NCBI RefSeq assembly: GCF_046600735.1
Contig: NZ_JBJMAW010000002.1
Location: forward strand, 1 to 64,000
DNA: 64,000 nt
DNA from: Novilysobacter_A longmucuonensis
Lineage (GTDB): Bacteria > Pseudomonadota > Gammaproteobacteria > Xanthomonadales > Xanthomonadaceae
Direction of reading: 5' to 3'
Part shown: positions 8,123 through 16,691 of the stretch, piece after piece
Layout: every line of letters starts with the position of its first letter
Numbering within the stretch: position 1 is the first letter of the stretch
Program-made: the position numbers and the translations under genes
Notes under the pieces: model-generated
What the model was told of the DNA's origin: nothing
Databases searched by the model: none
The model's input: the letters and a program-made list of their open reading frames with translations, nothing else

Positions 8123-9220
8123 TCATTTCCTACTGTCGGTGCGCAGCGGAAGATGCAACACCACGCGGTAACAGCCATCGGCCTGCAAGCCTGCATCCAT
8201 TGTGTGCGCGCCCGGATATAGCTTGACCAGGCGTTCGCCGATGTTGCTCAGACCCACGGCACCGCTGCGTGCCTCGCTGCCACAGGTAACCAAGCATTCA
8301 CCTTCGTCGCTGGACGGCAAATCATTGCTCACCTCCACCCGCAATTGTCGGTCAACGCCCGTCACCCGAATCGCCAGCTGTCCTGGGCTGCTGCGCAGAG
8401 CAATGCCGTGGCGGATCGCATTCTCCACCAAGGGTTGCAACAGCAGGTAAGGCACCCGCACACGCAACAGGTCCGGTCCGATCTGCCACTTCAACTGAAG
8501 CCGCTCTCCCAAGCGCGCTTTCTCGATTTCCAGGTACGCCTCGGTCAATGCCAACTCGTCGGCCAGGCTGACCTCGTGCCCGTATGTCCCATCGAGGGTG
8601 GCACGCAGGAAGTCGCCGAGCCGCGCGAGCATCTTTTGCGATTCCCGGGTACGGCCTTCGGCCACCAGTGCCGAGATCGCGTTGAGCGTATTGAACAGAA
8701 AGTGGGGCTGCAGCTGGTAGCGCAGAGCACGCAATTCGGCATCCCGCCCCAGCGCTTGCGCTTGCAGGTGGCGCGCGTGCTCGTGCTGAAGCTCAACGTA
8801 AAAGGCCACCACCGCGTGGATAGCGCAATACGCAATTAGCGTTAGCCATGGACCTTCCATCCCGCGAAGCACCATCGACCAGTCAAAATCGGTCGTCGGC
8901 CTCCCACTGGTCGCCACCTGCTGGCCCATGAACATCGCACGCGTAGCCAATGCCATGGCGTAGGTGGCCGCCAACAGTACGAGCGCCATTGCCCAAGGTG
9001 CGGTGCTACTTCGCCACAGCCCGCGCTGCAGCGCGGTCAGAGGCACTATCCACAGCACGAACGCCAACAAGTACAGCGCGCGCGAGGCGGTCGCAGCGCC
9101 GTAGCCCATGATCGGCAGCGCCATTACCAACAGGCACACGCCTAATGGCAGCCCGGCCAGCAACGGCAGCCAGAACGGCGGTGCCGAGCGCATGCGGGCG
9201 TCAATGAAAGCCATGGTCAA
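8123..9220 (-). CDS. LytS/YpdA-type membrane histidine kinase (His_kinase family)
   Basis: A 365-residue sensor with four predicted hydrophobic segments in residues 14-142 and no large periplasmic loop. The phospho-acceptor His lies in LRYQLQPHFLFNTLNAISAL (about H173), typical of the LytS-like His_kinase class. The ATPase region has LLQPLVENAIRHGIA (N box) and GAVGLSNIGERL (G box). The ATG at 9220 has GGAG 11 bases upstream; an in-frame ATG at 9214 is an alternative. It is adjacent to the LytTR regulator at 7267. The stimulus is unknown. Confidence 0.92.
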   Translation of the reverse strand: MTMAFIDARMRSAPPFWLPLLAGLPLGVCLLVMALPIMGYGAATASRALYLLAFVLWIVPLTALQRGLWRSSTAPWAMALVLLAATYAMALATRAMFMGQQVATSGRPTTDFDWSMVLRGMEGPWLTLIAYCAIHAVVAFYVELQHEHARHLQAQALGRDAELRALRYQLQPHFLFNTLNAISALVAEGRTRESQKMLARLGDFLRATLDGTYGHEVSLADELALTEAYLEIEKARLGERLQLKWQIGPDLLRVRVPYLLLQPLVENAIRHGIALRSSPGQLAIRVTGVDRQLRVEVSNDLPSSDEGECLVTCGSEARSGAVGLSNIGERLVKLYPGAHTMDAGLQADGCYRVVLHLPLRTDSRK

Positions 9221-9296
9221 CTCGCTCCATTAGGAGGAACAGCCCAGTCATGATGCCACTTTCGTTGGCATTTTCACCCCGCTCCGCTCGCGAACT

Positions 9297-10280
9297 CTAG
9301 CCGGTTATATTCGGGTCACGCCCAGGCAAGGCCCAAATCAGGCCGCGACTAATGAGGCTGGGGAACACCTCCAAATGCCCCTCATCCTTGATGACTTCGC
9401 TCCCGATGAACAAATTTGAGTACTTGCGTGACTGGAGCCTGCGCTCGAAATACTGCATGTCTCCTACCATGTCGGGGCCGCTGGAATGCCTTTCGCTCGG
9501 CCCTATAGTTTCGTACATGCCAATATACATCATGACGTTAGCGTCTAGATTGGTGTGGTTATCGGCATATGTCTCTTCGTGTCTAAGAATTTCGTGCTTA
9601 TCGAACCAAAGGGACGGGCTGCCCAAGATGTAGCTCTGAAACATTCCCGGCTTAGTTAACAACACATAGCTCCCAAAAAGACTGCCAAGTGAATGTCCAG
9701 CAAACACCTTTCGTTCCATGTCAGCACGGTAGTGTCTTGCGATCAGCGGAAAGACTTGGCTCTCTATGTAATCACGGTAAGCAGCGGCTTCACCATACTG
9801 CGATGCGCTATATACCTTTGCTCTACGAGCCGGGTCATGCAATGGGTTGGAGGGAGTGTAGTCGCGGCTCCGGCTTTCTTTAGACGTTAGACCCTGCTCC
9901 GGCGGAAGGCCGACAAGGATGAAGTCCTCGATATGGCGACCTCTCTGCCCTAGAAGATTTCGTATGCTGCGCACCAGAGGGAAGGAGTAGGCAGCATCTG
10001 TGACGAAAACAACCGGATACGTTTCGCTGCTCTCACTGTAGGAAGCTGGTAGGCTGACCCACACTTGATATTGCCTTTCAGTTCCGCTTGCACGCAGTTC
10101 ATGCACAGCAGTGCCAGCTAACTCAACAGGCGGGAAATTTTGATCCTCGGCTTTTGGTGAGCTGGTCTGTGCAGGGCCGGTAGCGACCGCTGAGGGGACT
10201 TCGGCCTTACTAGACTGCTCGCAGGCTGAACAAAACAGCGCCACCAGCAGACCAGCGCCAACTAAATGCAAGTGTTTCAT
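9297..10280 (-). CDS. Lipoprotein esterase of the alpha/beta-hydrolase (enterochelin-esterase-like) family
   Basis: From the ATG at 10280 the product is 327 residues with a lipoprotein signal (MKHLHLVGAGLLVALFCSAC, lipobox CSAC). The catalytic domain has the nucleophile elbow GHSLGS (FAGHSLGSLFGSYVLL), an acidic region after GMYETIGPSERHS, and the probable catalytic His in KDEGHLEVFPS, as in the IroE/Fes-like putative esterase family (DUF/PF00756). It hydrolyses an ester, possibly a siderophore or other secondary metabolite. Its base composition is visibly lower in GC than its neighbours, and an attC-like site precedes it, both consistent with recent acquisition. Confidence 0.83.
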   Translation of the reverse strand: MKHLHLVGAGLLVALFCSACEQSSKAEVPSAVATGPAQTSSPKAEDQNFPPVELAGTAVHELRASGTERQYQVWVSLPASYSESSETYPVVFVTDAAYSFPLVRSIRNLLGQRGRHIEDFILVGLPPEQGLTSKESRSRDYTPSNPLHDPARRAKVYSASQYGEAAAYRDYIESQVFPLIARHYRADMERKVFAGHSLGSLFGSYVLLTKPGMFQSYILGSPSLWFDKHEILRHEETYADNHTNLDANVMMYIGMYETIGPSERHSSGPDMVGDMQYFERRLQSRKYSNLFIGSEVIKDEGHLEVFPSLISRGLIWALPGRDPNITG

Positions 10281-10305
10281 GGGTGCAAGAATCCTCATGT
10301 GGGCG

Positions 10306-10458
10306 CGCTAACACTGAAATTAAGCCGACCCGCAACGTCCGAACCGGGAGTTGCCGTAGGTAAGGTCAATCTGTTGCAGGACGGGGAGCCAGCGCGACAC
10401 ACGCGACCAGCGGTTGTCCATCCATTACAGCCACATTGCGCTCCATGCGACGTTGGAT
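10306..10458 (-). other. Probable attC-like integron site (site 3)
   Basis: On the plus strand CGCTAAC (10306-10312) is followed by ACTGAAATTAAGCCGA, matching the core-plus-L box of cassette attC sites (minus strand: TCGGCTTAATTTCAGTGTTAGCG). The opposite core box could be GTTGGAT at 10452-10458, 18 bases beyond the stop of the S41 peptidase gene. The second L box is not convincing and the total of 153 bp is at the long end for attC. The core half is good, the pairing half weak. Confidence 0.35.
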
Positions 10459-10475
10459 TTCTCAAGCAACCACCC

Positions 10476-11852
10476 TCACCGCGCCGATAGATACTTCACT
10501 GCCGCACCGAGGAAAGGATCGCCATCCCCCACTGCCGGCTTCACTATGAGATCCGGGATGACCGGCGACGTGCCGGACTCTCCGTTGGGGCGCACGAAGA
10601 TGCGGGCCGGGATGTACGCCATCAGGCCGGTATTGGGCAGGTGAACCTGTTCCATGTTGCCGGTCTGGTTGGCGTGGCCGCCGGTCGGCTGACCGATCAC
10701 GGTGGCCAGCTGGTGGTCCTGCAGGGTCGTGGCGAACAGGATTCCCGCCGAGTAGGTCATCGCGTCGATCAGCACCACGACCTCGCCGTCGAATCGTTCG
10801 GTGGCCCGCGCCGGTTTAATCAGGCCATCGCGTGACAGATCCATCTCGCGCATCTGCCCGACCTTTCCCTTGTATCCGAGTATTCCCCGGTTGGCTTCAT
10901 TCAGGCGCTCGCGGGCGCGTGAGACTTGGTTTACCGGCCGGTCGATCAGATAACGGATGACCTGCGCGCCCGCGTCGCTCTGGCCGCCGGTATTGCCGCG
11001 CACATCCAGCACCAGCCCGGTCGCGCCGCCCTGGCGAAGCGCGCCGAACAAGCTTTCTACTGCTGTGCGGTAGGCGTCCGGATCGTCATCGACATCGAAC
11101 GTCGGCAGCCGCATCAGGGCGATACCGTCACCGAGATCGCGCAGCGTCGGCCGGTCAGGCATGGCCGCCGCGTCGACTTCGGCCCATTGATCGCCGGCGA
11201 CGATCTGCAGTTGCCGGAGCACACCGTCCTGCTCGACCTCCAACCGGAAGTCGTCAGTCCAGCCGCGGATGGCGGCGAGCCAGTGCGGAAACAGCGCGGC
11301 CAGCATGTGCTGCCGCAGCGCAGCGGTCTCGCCATGCCCATAACGGGACAGGTCCTCCAACAACGCGTCGGTCGTCTCGCCATTAATGCTGCGGATCAGG
11401 ATGCCTTCCGCCAAACGCTCGGCGCCGTTTTCTCGCTGCCAGTTGCCGGCCACCACCAGTGCGCCATCGTGGCGGATCCGTATGTTGAGCGGAAACCCGC
11501 CGCCGCTAGCCAAGGCCTCAAGGGCGAAAGTCGGCATCAGCAACGTGTGCGCGTCTGCGAACGCGGGATTGACCTGGGCCAGCACGCGGAAGGCTTCGGC
11601 GCGCGACATCGGGACGTCCAGCGCCTCGCGGGCCTCACCGAATGCGCGGGTCAGTGCGGCATCCGGCACGCGATCGTGGAAGCGCGGATGGCGCTGTGCG
11701 ACCGCCTGCTCCAGATGGTCGAGGTCCTCGCGCAACTGCTCTGGCGTGTAGCTAGCGGTCGGGTCGTCCGCGGGGGCGGTGCCGTGGCTTGACTGGCAAC
11801 CACCGGCGGCGGCAGCGAGAAGTACAGCCAGGAAAACGTGAACGAAGCGCAT
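10476..11852 (-). CDS. S41-family (tail-specific/C-terminal-processing-like) peptidase lipoprotein
   Basis: The 458-residue product begins MRFVHVFLAVLLAAAAGGCQ, a lipoprotein signal with lipobox AAGGC. Residues about 250-440 form the S41 peptidase core: GGATGLVLDVRGNTGGQSDAG, then VVVLIDAMTYSAGILFATTLQDH, where the Ser of TYSAG is the predicted nucleophile, and IGQPTGGHANQTG. There is no obvious PDZ domain, so it belongs to the shorter exported S41 proteins rather than Prc/CtpA. It probably faces the periplasm, anchored to a membrane, and degrades peptides or damaged proteins. It stands alone on the minus strand, 58 bases from the kinase gene upstream. Confidence 0.88.
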   Translation of the reverse strand: MRFVHVFLAVLLAAAAGGCQSSHGTAPADDPTASYTPEQLREDLDHLEQAVAQRHPRFHDRVPDAALTRAFGEAREALDVPMSRAEAFRVLAQVNPAFADAHTLLMPTFALEALASGGGFPLNIRIRHDGALVVAGNWQRENGAERLAEGILIRSINGETTDALLEDLSRYGHGETAALRQHMLAALFPHWLAAIRGWTDDFRLEVEQDGVLRQLQIVAGDQWAEVDAAAMPDRPTLRDLGDGIALMRLPTFDVDDDPDAYRTAVESLFGALRQGGATGLVLDVRGNTGGQSDAGAQVIRYLIDRPVNQVSRARERLNEANRGILGYKGKVGQMREMDLSRDGLIKPARATERFDGEVVVLIDAMTYSAGILFATTLQDHQLATVIGQPTGGHANQTGNMEQVHLPNTGLMAYIPARIFVRPNGESGTSPVIPDLIVKPAVGDGDPFLGAAVKYLSAR

Positions 11853-11910
11853 TTCGAATCCTAGGTCATGGCGTCACCTATAGGATCGCGGACGCGTACT
11901 CAAGCAGAAA

Positions 11911-13206
11911 TCAAATGCTGCCTTTGCGCGCGTAAGGCTTGTTCGAATCGGCCAAAGTGAGAGTCGCCACCACGTCGCCGCCTTCGGCCACCAGTTCGAA
12001 CCCGAGATCGAAGCGCTCGCTGAGACGGCGGACGATATCGAGCCCGAACCCGAAGCCGTCCACCGAAGTCGAATGCTGCCCGCTCTGCGGCTCTCCGGGC
12101 AGGAAAATGCCGGTCAGGGAATTGACCACGCGCAACGCTCCGGCGTCGGTATCGATGCGCACCCGCCCTGCCGCGGTATGCGCGAATGCGTTGCCCACCA
12201 GATTGGCCAAAAGGATACGTGCGACCGTCTCCGGCGTGCGCAGGCATGCGGTCGCCGGAACCTCGACATCCACCTCGACTGGCTTGCCATCCAGGCGCGC
12301 AGACTGGTCGATCACCGCCTGCTCGACCAATGGCAACAGCGTGACGCTGTCGAAGCCCATCTCGGATCGGTCCTCGCGCGCCACTGCCAGCAGGGTTGCG
12401 ACCATCTGCTCCAGCCGCATGGTCGACTCGCAGATCAAGGTGGCGTGCCCACGTGAAGTCGGGCCAAGTTCGGGTTGCCGAGCCAGCTGATCGCCGGCCG
12501 AGCGGATCACGGCAAGTGGCGTGCGCAATTCGTGGCTGGCGTCGCGGGTGAAGCGGCGCTCGCGCTCGACATACGCCTGCAAGCGGGTGGACATCGCATC
12601 GAGACTGGCGGCGACCACGCCCACCTCATCGTTGCCGGCGACCTGCGACAGGGATGCCGGGATGCGGTCGGGGGAAAACGCGGACACGCTTGCCGCCAGG
12701 CGTTCGAGCCTGCGCGCGACCCGCCAGGACACCAGAAAGGCGACCGCTAGCGCGCAGGCCACCAGCAAGCCCGTGGTAACCGCCAGCAACGCCAGCAGCT
12801 TGTCGCGCATCGCCGGTACGATCAGGTCGGCGCCGGCGTCGTAGAGCAGCCAGGCGCGCGCGCCGTCCGGCGCGTCCAGTGGTAGCAGATGAAAGTGGCT
12901 CTCTAATGGACCAGGAAACTCGACCCTCCGCGGCTCCCTGCGCAGCAGCTCGCGCACGGACGTTGGCAGCGAGGCCTCGCTTTCATGCAGTTGCAGCTTG
13001 GGGTCGCGCGAAATCGACCAAGCCCCGGTCCGCGCGCGCTCGGCGGACTGGTAGCCGGCCTCCTCCTGCAACCGGGCGGCCAGGAACGTGTCCTCGACTG
13101 CGTAGGTGAAGGCCAAGGTGTAGAGCGAGAACACCGCCGAGGTCGCCAGCACCAGCCCGGACATCGCCAGAAGCAAGCGGTTGCGCAGTCGCGATGGCCG
13201 TTTCAT
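11911..13206 (-). CDS. Two-component sensor histidine kinase (EnvZ/OmpR type)
   Basis: A 431-residue kinase with two membrane helices (about 12-34 and 137-159) flanking a periplasmic sensor of about 100 residues, a HAMP-like segment (160-215), and the dimerisation domain with H225 in RDASHELRTPLAVIRS. The ATPase domain keeps the N box (LLANLVGNAFAH) and a G2-like GFGFGLDIVRRL. The usual DXGXG G1 box is not recognisable, so ATP binding may be altered. Its ATG overlaps the stop of the response-regulator gene by 4 bases, placing it last in a DJ-1-like/RR/HK operon. Confidence 0.92.
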   Translation of the reverse strand: MKRPSRLRNRLLLAMSGLVLATSAVFSLYTLAFTYAVEDTFLAARLQEEAGYQSAERARTGAWSISRDPKLQLHESEASLPTSVRELLRREPRRVEFPGPLESHFHLLPLDAPDGARAWLLYDAGADLIVPAMRDKLLALLAVTTGLLVACALAVAFLVSWRVARRLERLAASVSAFSPDRIPASLSQVAGNDEVGVVAASLDAMSTRLQAYVERERRFTRDASHELRTPLAVIRSAGDQLARQPELGPTSRGHATLICESTMRLEQMVATLLAVAREDRSEMGFDSVTLLPLVEQAVIDQSARLDGKPVEVDVEVPATACLRTPETVARILLANLVGNAFAHTAAGRVRIDTDAGALRVVNSLTGIFLPGEPQSGQHSTSVDGFGFGLDIVRRLSERFDLGFELVAEGGDVVATLTLADSNKPYARKGSI

Positions 13207-13892
13207 GGCGCTTCCTGCAGGCGATAGCCGACGCCATGGATGTTACGCAGCATCGGCGGCACGCCCGGGGGGTCGAGTTCTCGGCGAAGGGTGTACAGGT
13301 GGGTTCGCAGCGGATCGGACGGAGGCGCATCGTCGCCCCAGATCCGTTCAACCAGATCCGAGCGGGTCAAGGGCCGAGGGTGTGACTCGGCCAGGACGCG
13401 CAGGATATGCAGGGCGGTCGCGCTGAGTTGCAACTTGCGCCCCTCGCGCGATGCAGTGCCGGTGCGGCGATCCAGCAGCAACGAACCAATCCGGAGCAGG
13501 TGGGCTTCGCCCGCTTCATGGCGTCGAGACAGCGCCAGGCAGCGCGCCAGCAGTTCGTCGCCGGAGAACGGCTTGACCAAGTAGTCATCGGCGCCCGCCG
13601 CGAACCCGGACAGCTTGTCGGCCACTGCGTCGCGCGCGGTCAACATCAGCACCGGGATGTGGCGGTCGGCGCGGGCACGCAGTTGCTGGCAGACCTGCAG
13701 GCCATCCAGCCGCGGCAGGCCGATGTCGAGCACCAGCACGTCCGGAGGGCTATCGAGCGCCAGCCGCAATCCCTGCACGCCATCGGCAGCGAAGTCGACC
13801 CGGTGCCCCTGACCTTCGAACAGGGTGGCCAGCGACGCCCGCAACGGCGAACTGTCCTCCACCACCAGCACTCGAAGTCCAACCGGGGTCAT
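13203..13892 (-). CDS. OmpR/PhoB-family response regulator
   Basis: A 229-residue regulator with a receiver domain (1-120) containing the acidic pair E12-D13, phospho-acceptor D56 (VLVLDIGLP), T85 and K107 (DDYLVKPFS). The winged-helix output domain (about 130-226) has LSATALHILRVLAESHPRPL, SDLVERIWG and the wing LRTHLYTLRRELD...IHGVGYRL. It overlaps the downstream kinase and the upstream DJ-1/PfpI gene by 4 bases each (ATGA junctions), so all three are translated as a unit. The targets are unknown; auto-regulation of this operon is plausible. Confidence 0.95.
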   Translation of the reverse strand: MTPVGLRVLVVEDSSPLRASLATLFEGQGHRVDFAADGVQGLRLALDSPPDVLVLDIGLPRLDGLQVCQQLRARADRHIPVLMLTARDAVADKLSGFAAGADDYLVKPFSGDELLARCLALSRRHEAGEAHLLRIGSLLLDRRTGTASREGRKLQLSATALHILRVLAESHPRPLTRSDLVERIWGDDAPPSDPLRTHLYTLRRELDPPGVPPMLRNIHGVGYRLQEAP

Positions 13893-15016
13893 GGTGAGGC
13901 TTGCAACCTGCTCTGGAGTTCGAGGGCCTCTACCATACCGGGCTTCTCGGCGAGAACCGTCGACAGCACGCGCCGCGCCTCAGCGATGCGCCCCAACCGC
14001 CGCATGGCTTCGGCGCGGCTCACCGACAGCTCCTCGGCTCCGACATGGGGTGCGGCAAGCTCCATCACGGCCAACGCCGCACGCACCGTCGTCGGCGTCT
14101 CGGCCACCTGCAACTGGTAGTGCCCGACGATTGCGATCAACTCGGGATGGAACCGCGCCGTGTTCTCGACCAGCTCGGACGCCACGGCCGGATCGCCTGC
14201 CACCGCGCGCTCGGCCAACGCCATGCTGGCCTCATCACGGCGCGGTGTCCGCGCGGCGGGGACGATGTCGAGGGCGCGCAGCACCGCATCGGCGACCAGC
14301 CCTGTCGAGTACGGGTTCTGCCCGGTGATCAGGCGGCCATCGACCGCGACGCCCGGCATCATCAGCGGCGACTCGACCCAACGTGCGCCGCGCTCGCGCA
14401 ACTTTGCCTCGATCCCGAACGGATAGTCTTTGGACCAGCGCTTGCCGAAGAGCGCGTCCTCCTCGGCAGTGAAGCCAGTCACCGCGCGCCCGGCCACCAG
14501 GTGACGACCGTCAGCCAGTCGGACATTGGCAAGCGCGGCGCTGCCGTGGCAGATCGCCGCAACCACTGCACCGCGCTGGTAGGACTGCGCAACCAGCCGC
14601 GCCAGCTCGGGATTCACCGCCAAGTCGAACATCGCGCCTTTGCCGCCGACGATGTAAACCGCGTCGTACGCACCGGCATCCACTCCTGCCAGCGGCAGGC
14701 TGTTTGCGATGCCGGCGATGGCATCGGGATCAGCGAGGAACCGCGCGTTCGCTGGATCATCAGGATTGAACTTGTCGGCCGCAACCGCACCTCCACGCGG
14801 GCTGGCAAACGCGGTGCGAACGCCATTGCTCCTGAATAGATCCCACGCCTGCGCCAGCTCGTCCATCTCAAACCCTGGCCGGGTGTCACCCGCGCCCTGC
14901 TTTTCGGAACTGATGACGAAGAGAACCGACTTGCTGCCTTCGCGAGGCATGGCCGACACGGGTCTCGCGAACATCACCGACAAGCACAAGAGCACCATGC
15001 AAACTATAGTTTTCAT
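13889..15016 (-). CDS. Exported DJ-1/PfpI-family protein with an extra C-terminal helical domain
   Basis: From the ATG at 15016 (a GTG at 15028 is the alternative) the protein has 375 residues with a signal peptide ending near ARPVSA. Residues 28-255 form a DJ-1/PfpI (Hsp31-type) domain: VLFVISSEK, the acidic GFEMDEL, YIVGGKGAM, and the nucleophile elbow C156-H157 (AAICHGSA), with VTGFTAEEDALFG further on. A helical, TPR-like tail of about 110 residues follows (ALAERAVAGDP...MRRLGRIAEARRVLSTVL). Relatives are chaperones, glyoxalases/deglycases or amidases; an exported form linked to a two-component system suggests periplasmic stress response. The domain combination is unusual. Confidence 0.85.
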   Translation of the reverse strand: MKTIVCMVLLCLSVMFARPVSAMPREGSKSVLFVISSEKQGAGDTRPGFEMDELAQAWDLFRSNGVRTAFASPRGGAVAADKFNPDDPANARFLADPDAIAGIANSLPLAGVDAGAYDAVYIVGGKGAMFDLAVNPELARLVAQSYQRGAVVAAICHGSAALANVRLADGRHLVAGRAVTGFTAEEDALFGKRWSKDYPFGIEAKLRERGARWVESPLMMPGVAVDGRLITGQNPYSTGLVADAVLRALDIVPAARTPRRDEASMALAERAVAGDPAVASELVENTARFHPELIAIVGHYQLQVAETPTTVRAALAVMELAAPHVGAEELSVSRAEAMRRLGRIAEARRVLSTVLAEKPGMVEALELQSRLQASP

Positions 15017-15199
15017 CCGGGACCGCACCTGGTTGAATTGGACAGCTCACAGATTGGCGCAGCCGGACTCAAGCTAGACTCAAGGGGTTCCCCGCACCAG
15101 TCGCGCAGATCCCCGCGACGCGGGCACTGCAGGCATCACGCCCTTCATCAACCACTTGGCGACGGAGCGACAGGTTGCAGGGTCGGCGTGTACGTGTCG

Positions 15200-16531
15200 T
15201 TAGAGTGGCTTCAACGGACCCGTATCTAGCGGGCCGTCGATCCATCTGGCGAAAAAGTCAGTGAGGTCACGTCCAGCGGTCGCCGTCATTGCAGCCTTAA
15301 AGTCGTTGGTGTCGACCGAGCGGCCAGCATTCGCGCGCGTGTACCCGCGGATGCCGCGCCAGAAAGCGTCTTCGCCCATCTCGAGTCGGAGGAGGTGCAG
15401 CACGTAGGCGCCCTTCTGGTACACGACCGCACGGTCATCAGCGGACGGATTCGACCAGGCCGAATAGACCAGCGGATGGTCGGTGCCGGCGGCCTTCAGC
15501 TTTTCCCAGCGGGCCTTCCACTTCTCCACCTGTTCGACGTATTCCGACGCGCCGTGGCGATGCCCGAGGTACACCGCGGTCATGAACGTTGCGAAACCTT
15601 CATTGAGCCAAAAGTGACCCCAGTCCTTGCAGGTGACGGAGACGCCCCACCACTGGTGCGCGATCTCGTGGGCGATGAGCCCCTCGGCGGTTGGGTCGGC
15701 CAGTACGGTCTTTCCGTACTGCTCCGACAGCAGCGCCAATCCCGCAGCCTCCTGGCCGATCGTGCGGGTGACGAGCACCTGCGTGTAATCGCCCTCGAAT
15801 TCGGTGCCGGCGCGATGCTCGAAGAAACGGATCATGTCGCCGGTGTTCGCAAACACCTGCCGGAGCTCGTCAGTGCGCAAGTCGGTGGAGAGGAAGCGCA
15901 GGCGCGTTCCCGCGGTCGCATTGCGTGCCTCGGTGTAGCGGCCGGCCGCGAAGCCGTACGTGAAGCTGGGAGCCGGCGTCGTTAGTCGCCAGCGGTGGGC
16001 GATGCGCCCATCTCCCGCGGGCTTGCGGCTCGTAGGGCGTCCTGTCGCCGCCACGACTAAGGCGGCAGGCAGCACGAGCTCGAGGTCCAGCGTCGCGCGC
16101 TCCGAGGGAGCATCGACGCTGACTAGCCATTGGCTCGCCGAAAAGATCGTGTAGATCTCGTTCCGGTCCGGATGAAACTCCAGGCCGAAACGAGGCGCCC
16201 CGTGGTAGCGCACCTGCAGCGTCGATCGACGGGTCAGACGCTCGGGCAAGGCAATCCGGAGCTTCGAGCCTTCGCGCACGAAAGGCACGGGACTGCCCTT
16301 CAGTTCGACACTGTCGATCTCCAGTTCGCCCGCGTCGAAGACGGCTTCCTTTGCGTCGCCGGCGAAGGCGATGGACACGACGCCCCGAACCGTGCGGGTG
16401 GCCAGATCAGGCTCGACGCGAGCCCGATAGTGCTCCACATCGATCACCGGCTCATCTGCGGTGGCGGCGAACGGCGCGAACCCGGCCGCTATGGCGAGCA
16501 GGTACGAGCAGGTGCGCCATCCGCTGCTCAT
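15200..16531 (-). CDS. M1-family zinc metallopeptidase, exported
   Basis: The ATG at 16531 yields 443 residues with signal peptide SYLLAIAAGFAPFAATA. An N-terminal beta domain (about 30-200) is followed by the thermolysin-like domain with the zinc motif HEIAHQWWG (288-296) and the third ligand E311 in LNEGFATF. The substrate-anchoring GAMEN motif is replaced by AAGLAL, as in several bacterial M1 proteins that are not typical aminopeptidases. The C-terminal helical domain of classical M1 enzymes is shortened, the protein ending shortly after a GRDLTDFFARWIDGP motif. It probably cleaves peptides in the periplasm. An upstream GTG at 16561 is a possible start. Confidence 0.87.
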   Translation of the reverse strand: MSSGWRTCSYLLAIAAGFAPFAATADEPVIDVEHYRARVEPDLATRTVRGVVSIAFAGDAKEAVFDAGELEIDSVELKGSPVPFVREGSKLRIALPERLTRRSTLQVRYHGAPRFGLEFHPDRNEIYTIFSASQWLVSVDAPSERATLDLELVLPAALVVAATGRPTSRKPAGDGRIAHRWRLTTPAPSFTYGFAAGRYTEARNATAGTRLRFLSTDLRTDELRQVFANTGDMIRFFEHRAGTEFEGDYTQVLVTRTIGQEAAGLALLSEQYGKTVLADPTAEGLIAHEIAHQWWGVSVTCKDWGHFWLNEGFATFMTAVYLGHRHGASEYVEQVEKWKARWEKLKAAGTDHPLVYSAWSNPSADDRAVVYQKGAYVLHLLRLEMGEDAFWRGIRGYTRANAGRSVDTNDFKAAMTATAGRDLTDFFARWIDGPLDTGPLKPL

Positions 16532-16691
16532 CAAGCCGTGGCCACAGGTCGAAACATTCACGACAGCGCGATGCGTGCTGCAATCGTGGCGAAGCGCAGC
16601 ATGAATGACGCATCGCTTCTAGGCAGAAGTTCGCCATAAGGTTCGACGCCCGCCTGGCCTCTGCCGCCCAGCACCCGCGCCGATGGACGAT

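Noticed and set aside
9240..9296. Terminator at the 3' end of the esterase gene
   Set aside because: ATGCCA/TGGCAT can pair but the T-run lies on the plus-strand side, so it does not fit the minus-strand gene.
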